Source: Lingula anatina
Lineage: Eukaryota > Brachiopoda > Lingulata > Lingulida > Lingulidae
Assembly: GCF_001039355.2 (NCBI RefSeq)
Contig: NW_019775236.1
Location: forward strand, 192,130 to 256,129
Reading direction: 5' to 3'
Length of the DNA: 64,000 nucleotides
The notes below the pieces were generated by a model, which ran no database searches, was not told the DNA's origin, and saw only the letters and a list, made by a program, of their open reading frames with translations. The position numbers and the translations under genes are program-made. Of the stretch, positions 44,494-64,000 are shown in pieces; positions within the stretch are counted from its first letter, which is position 1; each line of letters starts with the position of its first letter.

Positions 44494-45593
44494 ATCACAA
44501 AAACAACATAGCATTCTTTCCCTTTTTAGCTTATGCATTTTAAAATATTAAAATATTTCATTTTCTTAACCTGCAAATACTATTTAAAATCAAATGAAAA
44601 TAATGTAAAAATAACATATTTGAAAATTATGTTATAAATTTACAGCAATACTGGATAACTATTTTTACTCTTTTTTTTTTCTCAACTGGAAAATGTAAAA
44701 TACTGAATAGTACAGTACAATGTTTATTTTTTACATAAATGGCATCTGTTACGATGATTTTCATTGAGCAACCATACAAAGGTGTGTACTTATGTTACAC
44801 GTACATAAAAGAATGTTCATTATGCAAATTATATACAAATTCTTGAATGACAGGCTGGCTGTCTGAAGACTGGACGGAAGTACTTGTGTAAAAATAGTAC
44901 AAATATAAGATTTTCACTAAAAATGGTGCTTTACAATAGTTACATAACACAAAAAAATGTCATCATGGACAAAAATATAATGGGTATACCCTGCCTCAAC
45001 TACTGTATTACAGTAAAAGTTATATATACATTTCTGCCTGATTCAGAATTACTAACAACATCATTTATTTCACAATTTGCGAAACTCTTACATAACAGTC
45101 ACTAATTAACATACATTTTACATAATATTCAATCATCATGAAAAAAAGATTCAGTTTAATACCACATCCTCAAATTGATATATTTGATTGGTAGTTAAAC
45201 TACAACAACCCAATGACCTTTTTTTGGTTGACCTTAAAAAGATCAGATCTGGAGATAAGAAATCACCAATAAAGCAATTTTGCTTTGACTTTTAAATTGG
45301 TTCAACTAATATTGCTTTATCATGCCATTTGCCACACTCTGTCACCTATCAAAGGAACTTCCATTATGCTACAACCTTCTGTTGCTTTTACTCATCAATC
45401 TGAAATGAAATTATGAAAGAGTATGTGATAACTCTGTGACTACTCAGGAATGCCAGTTGCAAAAACATTAAAGTTAATGCAAATGGAAACTCCCTTAAAA
45501 TTTCCTAAACAATCTAAAAACATCAAACCCAAATTTTGACAACAACAAGTACATTTACCATGCTATCCCAAATTTTGACAACAACAAGTACAT
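44494..45593. other. Convergent intergenic region KIFBP-LRRC9
   Basis: AT-rich, no gene recognised. A minus-strand AATAAA at 45064-45069 is a candidate LRRC9 polyadenylation signal. A possible alternative last LRRC9 exon (acceptor near 45402) is weak. Confidence 0.6.

Positions 45594-45606
<13 letters not shown>
45528..45606. repeat. 39-bp tandem duplication at the 3' end of LRRC9
   Basis: The unit CCCAAATTTTGACAACAACA...TTTACC(A/G)TGCTA occurs twice in direct orientation, starting at 45528 and 45567. The right unit contains the LRRC9 stop codon. Confidence 0.9.
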
Positions 45607-59841
<14,235 letters not shown>

Positions 59842-60480
59842 ATTTCAGTCTTCTCTCTTAAAAAATTTAAAATAAATTAATATGTTATAGTATGAAATAT
59901 ATATTCTTAACTTTCAATCAAGCCATACAGTTAACATTGACTTGTAAAATTTGCCAACAGTATATTCCTTACCAATATCATGGCTTGTTCACAGACTTAA
60001 AGAGGCAGAGAGTGTAAAATTTCTTGCCTACATATGAAAGCTTCACACTACTTAGCATATGCTGAAAGATGCTGAAGCTGTTGAGTGATTTTGTTTAGTA
60101 TACATTTGGATGGGAAATACCGTAAAAGTGGAAATCCATACACACCAAAATTATACAGCAGCAAACATTACATTCCAAGTAAGTCCTGTGTGTTAGAGTC
60201 TGAGTTTAATTTTTGTAGAGTACAACGTTTAATGCAGTGTAAATATAACACTGGTAGCACTGACAGTGACATACTAAAAAGTTGCAGCAAAACCCAAAAC
60301 ATAAATACGATATAAGACCATGTCTGCACTAAACGTGTCAGAATAAAAAGATACTCACAAATATGTTTCCACTTATTCACTTGGCTCCTACCACCCATTT
60401 TCATGTCGAACGCCTCACTCAAACGCTTGCTAAGCTATTAAAATCACAGTGTTACTACCTTGAAATTCCCTCAGATAGAA

Positions 60481-60517
60481 TCCGCCATATTGAAGCTAAT
60501 GCTGGGTATGTGATTGG
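60481..60517 (-). promoter_or_regulatory. LRRC9 promoter elements (YY1-like and CCAAT)
   Basis: On the LRRC9 strand there is a CCAAT box at 60513-60517, and about 22 bp downstream AATATGGCGGA at 60481-60491, a close match to the YY1 site found just after transcription starts. They lie 640 bp upstream of the LRRC9 start codon, which leaves room for a 5'UTR, perhaps with an intron. Confidence 0.45.
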
Positions 60518-60944
60518 CCGAATCAGAGCACATGACCGTTTCTAAGCATGAAAGGCTAATACCGTTTCGATTATTCATATTTTATTTCCAAGTTGCAGCA
60601 GAAACGATTTACCTTATTTATATCTTTATCTAAATATGATTCATCCTTAATTTGAACTGCTATGATATGAGCATATTGCTACTGCTGTGAAGATAAGTAA
60701 ACACCTGTGTATGCGCCATCTGACGGCGTGTTCGACCATTATTATGTTACTTTTTTTTTTATAGATTACTAATGCTCACCATACCACTGACATAATTTAA
60801 TATTGAAAGACCATGTAGTAAAATCCTATCAAACCAAATTTATGCTTTTATTAAGATCTTTTATATTTCACATTCAATCATTTTCCTTGTGGATTGGTAG
60901 CTGCTTTTTTTTTTTTTTTTTCTTTTTCTCTATATTTTTTCTTT

Positions 60945-60967
60945 ATTTTATTTTATTTTATTTTATT

Positions 60968-61010
<43 letters not shown>

Positions 61011-61016
61011 TTTTTT
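60945..61016 (+). repeat. (TTTTA)n/(TTTA)n microsatellite
   Basis: About 70 bases of TTTTA units pass into TTTA units. The long open frame over it is an artefact. Confidence 0.97.
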
Positions 61017-62126
61017 TCCCTAAAAAGTCGTTAGCCATAATAAATGATATAAAAATTTCGCAACAGAAATTGTGGTACAGTCAACTGTGCTAGAGCAACT
61101 TTAAGTGGATGGCACGGCACACCTAACGCATTTTACTGATTGCTAGTTGTTTTACAAACGTCATAAGAGCATCGAGCATCTGTTTGAGGTTAATTGTTGT
61201 GAATTGGACGAATGTATATTAACCTAAAGGAAGAAGGATTTACAGCACAGGTTTTTTTAGTTATTTTTAACATTGTGGCGATCACGAGACTCATGAAAAT
61301 TAATACTAATGCGTTTGAACTGTATTTTTGTGCTTCATTTCTACACCTGCCATGCGCTCTGTCAGTTCAACGACTTTCAAAGTAAATTTATGATATTTCT
61401 ACAGACATTAAGAAAAAGAACGACTTATATTACAATATTTGGACTGTTTAAATCCTTAAATGATAATATCAATATTACCTTTTTATTTCAGAATAAAAGG
61501 GCTTCATATATCAAAATAAATTCTTATTGCAACCAAACTTTGTCTAATGACAACAGGTCTACAAATTGACGTGGGCCTAACTTTACCAGTCATTTTTAAA
61601 AGTATTTACGTCAAATGCATATTTGTGAATATAAAAGCTTTGTACTAACACATGGGGGTATCGAGGTTGTAGATGTCAACATCCCCAGGAAGGTAGGCCT
61701 ACACGTGTTGATGAAGTACATATGATGTACGCTATAAAACCTTTAGGCTTTCGTAGGAATGCGTAATTTCATTCTGAGTCAATGGTTACATAAATGTTGC
61801 TTTAATTACAAAGAGAAAATGTTAATGGGTGGTTAAATAAAACTTGCGTCAACACGAGAAACTGCATACTTGAAACAAATTTACCGTTATTTATTTATGC
61901 AAGCTGCACCTGTAGAGGGTTTAAAGAGTGTCACCTTATTTTGTCCAAATAGTACCTTTGTTAGGCTATTAGCTTGAGAGAGGGATATCGAATTGTTTTC
62001 TTTATCCAACTATTTTATTTGAAGGCGACATTGAATTTCCATTTGTTAAGCGTTATCATTGGGAAATCTGCGCTACAAAGCTGAATCCACAACCCAGTTG
62101 ACCTTGTGCTATAAGCACGGCCACAC

Positions 62127-62139
62127 GCTACCCGGCAAC
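62127..62139. promoter_or_regulatory. RFX X-box match 1
   Basis: GCTACCCGGCAAC fits the X-box consensus RYYNYY-N(1-3)-RRNRAC. It lies beside an inverted CCAAT at about 62185 in a stretch without a recognised gene. Confidence 0.4.
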
Positions 62140-63344
62140 AATCGCTCACGTCTTGCTCGTTGCGTATTGCTGTACAACGCTAATCATTGGTCCTGTATTG
62201 TGTGCGTGTATTTATGTTAATATATTTTTCCTGGCCAAGAAGTTAATGCCACTACGTCCCAGCACTAATTAGGTAAGTGAATTTTTTCATAAATGTCACG
62301 TTAATTGAATCTCTATCATCATTTGCACGATGAGTTATTGAGGGAAGGGATTTGGAACTGCTCCTTAACAGGAAAGAAGCGTTTGTCAGTGTTAAACATT
62401 AACGAATATGCATCACTTTCTTCCTTAAAAGGTAACCTTTTGTCTTAAAGGAAAAATATAACATGTTTTTGGTATGTTTTTGGTATGTTTTTCACTGTTA
62501 TCGACAGTAAGCCTACTGTTGCTTTTTTTAACACCTAAAATTCCTGCCAGAAAGGCCCGTTGTCTCTTTTATGTACTAGGATCGATAGAATTTTCCAAGA
62601 TCATGGCTACTTAGTTATGACCATATGTTTTAATTACTTTTCGTCGTCTCATACCGAAAGGAGAAGAAATGTGAAGAGATAAATGGGTCTCATGGGTATA
62701 GGATACCAGATATGTAACGTATCTCAAGCCGAATTTTTTACAATTCAAATGGCTTCTGTAAGGTTTTGTCGGTTTCACTTTTGTTAACACCTCCTTAACG
62801 GAATTTTGTAATAATAATAATAATAATATATGATTTTACATGTAACTTCTATTACTTACACGTAAAGTACGAATGCATTGTTCCAATCACATGGGCACAT
62901 GATCAGATACCGAACGTGGGAAAAGTTTCACTTTTACAACAAACCAAACACATCTTCGATAAGATTATACCTATAAAAGATAGTGCGATAAGTTCGACGC
63001 GTCAAGTAAAATCGTATTAATGTACTTGCGCTTGCAATGTACTGAGCAAACAAAACATTGCAATGATAGCAGCAACGTTTTCTTTGTATCTTACATCACT
63101 GTTTCCTGTAAGTATCGTACAAGTAACGTTTATTGATTCCAAGGTAAACATATAATCGTAATGGCCGCCACGAAGGTAGGAATGAGTCTTTGAAATGCAT
63201 GGTATTACGTGTAAAATGTTTGATGAAAATATTAGTATTTCCGCAGCCTGTAAGTCATTTACGAAATTTGACAGTCACGCACCGTGATCGACTTATTGTT
63301 ATCAGAGGCAATGTAGCATACTTGCTTTTATAACATTAACGAGC

Positions 63345-63358
63345 GTTGCCATAACAAC
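63345..63358. promoter_or_regulatory. RFX X-box match 2
   Basis: GTTGCCATAACAAC fits the X-box consensus exactly and is close to the optimal GTTGCCATGGCAAC. Confidence 0.5.
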
Positions 63359-63489
63359 GGATTTGTTAGAAAACTCCGCGATTTAACATGATACTTGCAC
63401 ATCATTCGTGTCATTGGATGTGCACATCGATCATGTTTTAAAATTATGCTTCTGTCAAACCTGGGTTCATTGATATACTGTTATTGCTA

Positions 63490-63503
63490 GTTACCAAGGT
63501 AAC
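63490..63503. promoter_or_regulatory. RFX X-box match 3 (perfect palindrome)
   Basis: GTTACCAAGGTAAC is a perfect inverted repeat and fits the X-box consensus. With the site at 63345 it suggests a ciliary-gene promoter close to the right edge of the window. Confidence 0.55.
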
Positions 63504-64000
63504 AGAGCATACGAATCATTCAAAGTCATCGAGTCACAAGAAAAACATTTAAGCCATTATTCTGATTAATGAGTTTCAATCTGCTACATGGTAAATGGAG
63601 CTTTTGTCAAGAAAAAAGGGATCACATAAAACGGAATCCCTAATCACTGAAGGCAATATATCTAAAGGTGTTAATGGGGTTTCCAGAGCCGCCATTTCAA
63701 AACATTCCAAACTTGAAAAATGTTTGCACTGAGAATAGTTTGCGATTGATTAATAACTGCACAGGAAATAGTCCTTGGATTTCATTTTTTGGGATAATTA
63801 AATTCCATAAAAGCAATATGCACTTTTAACCATGTCTATTTTCATTGGGATATATTTTAAGTTTGTTTTCCTGTCACCATATTTAGCTTTGAAAAACAAC
63901 GAAGACAAAGAACGTATACTGTGGCAATTCTACCTCAATAGTGTCGTGGTTGCTTATTTACTAGGGATAATATTTGCGTTTACAGTTAATTTGAGCCACT

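Larger units (their letters stand above)
60560..64000. other. Gene-free right end
   Basis: No exon with family similarity was found. A minimal ATG-to-donor stretch at 63161-63175 and a good donor at about 62273 could belong to non-coding or first exons of a gene to the right, but nothing confirms it. Confidence 0.5.

Noticed and set aside
63161-63175. ATG GCC GCC ACG AAG followed by GTAGGA as a first coding exon
   Set aside because: Five codons with a weak donor and no downstream exon in the window; cannot be supported.

Overview
The window is eukaryotic nuclear DNA from an animal. It is AT-rich with long introns, GT..AG splice junctions, microsatellites, many small DNA-transposon relicts and single-N contig joins. 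Five conserved protein-coding genes could be assembled exon by exon with matching splice phases: the 3' two-thirds of an alpha-neurexin (+), RNASET2 (-), DYNC2LI1 (-), KIFBP (+) and LRRC9 (-). A neurexin with the full LNS/EGF repeat plan, together with LRRC9 and DYNC2LI1 (genes of animals with motile or sensory cilia), fits a bilaterian, most likely a marine invertebrate such as an ambulacrarian, lancelet or mollusc. The species cannot be fixed from the sequence. Diverged overlapping contig ends show that the sequenced individual was highly heterozygous.

Layout. 1-25019: neurexin, 14 exons from the end of LNS2 through the transmembrane segment and the C-terminal PDZ ligand; earlier exons lie left of the window. 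25020-27905: neurexin 3'UTR and intergenic DNA. 27906-30952: RNASET2, nine exons, complete. 31.0-33.4 kb: RNASET2 upstream region and intergenic DNA. 33443-41498: DYNC2LI1, 14 exons, with one exon and its flanks present twice because of an unresolved contig overlap. 41.5-42.04 kb: short head-to-head promoter region shared with KIFBP. 42041-44201: KIFBP, two exons. 44.2-45.6 kb: convergent 3' ends. 45594-59841: LRRC9, 34 exons, complete, 1481 codons plus stop. 60-64 kb: LRRC9 promoter and a gene-free stretch with three RFX X-box matches.

The genes do not form an operon or a single pathway. Neurexin is a presynaptic adhesion receptor and RNASET2 a lysosomal/secreted RNase. DYNC2LI1 (retrograde intraflagellar transport motor), KIFBP (kinesin-motor regulator) and LRRC9 (implicated in cilia) share a microtubule/cilium theme. 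DYNC2LI1 and KIFBP sit head to head about 540 bp apart.

The most interesting non-genic features are transposon relicts. A 942-bp foldback element with an 8-bp target duplication appears to have landed on the exon 1 splice donor of DYNC2LI1 and regenerated that donor in its target duplication. A TTAA-flanked MITE family is present in one allele and absent from the other. Several hairpin or foldback MITEs lie in neurexin, DYNC2LI1 and LRRC9 introns. In neurexin, a cysteine-loop plus Ser-Gly (glycosaminoglycan-type) module occurs twice in the stalk, and the intron before LNS6 is too short to hold a beta-neurexin promoter.
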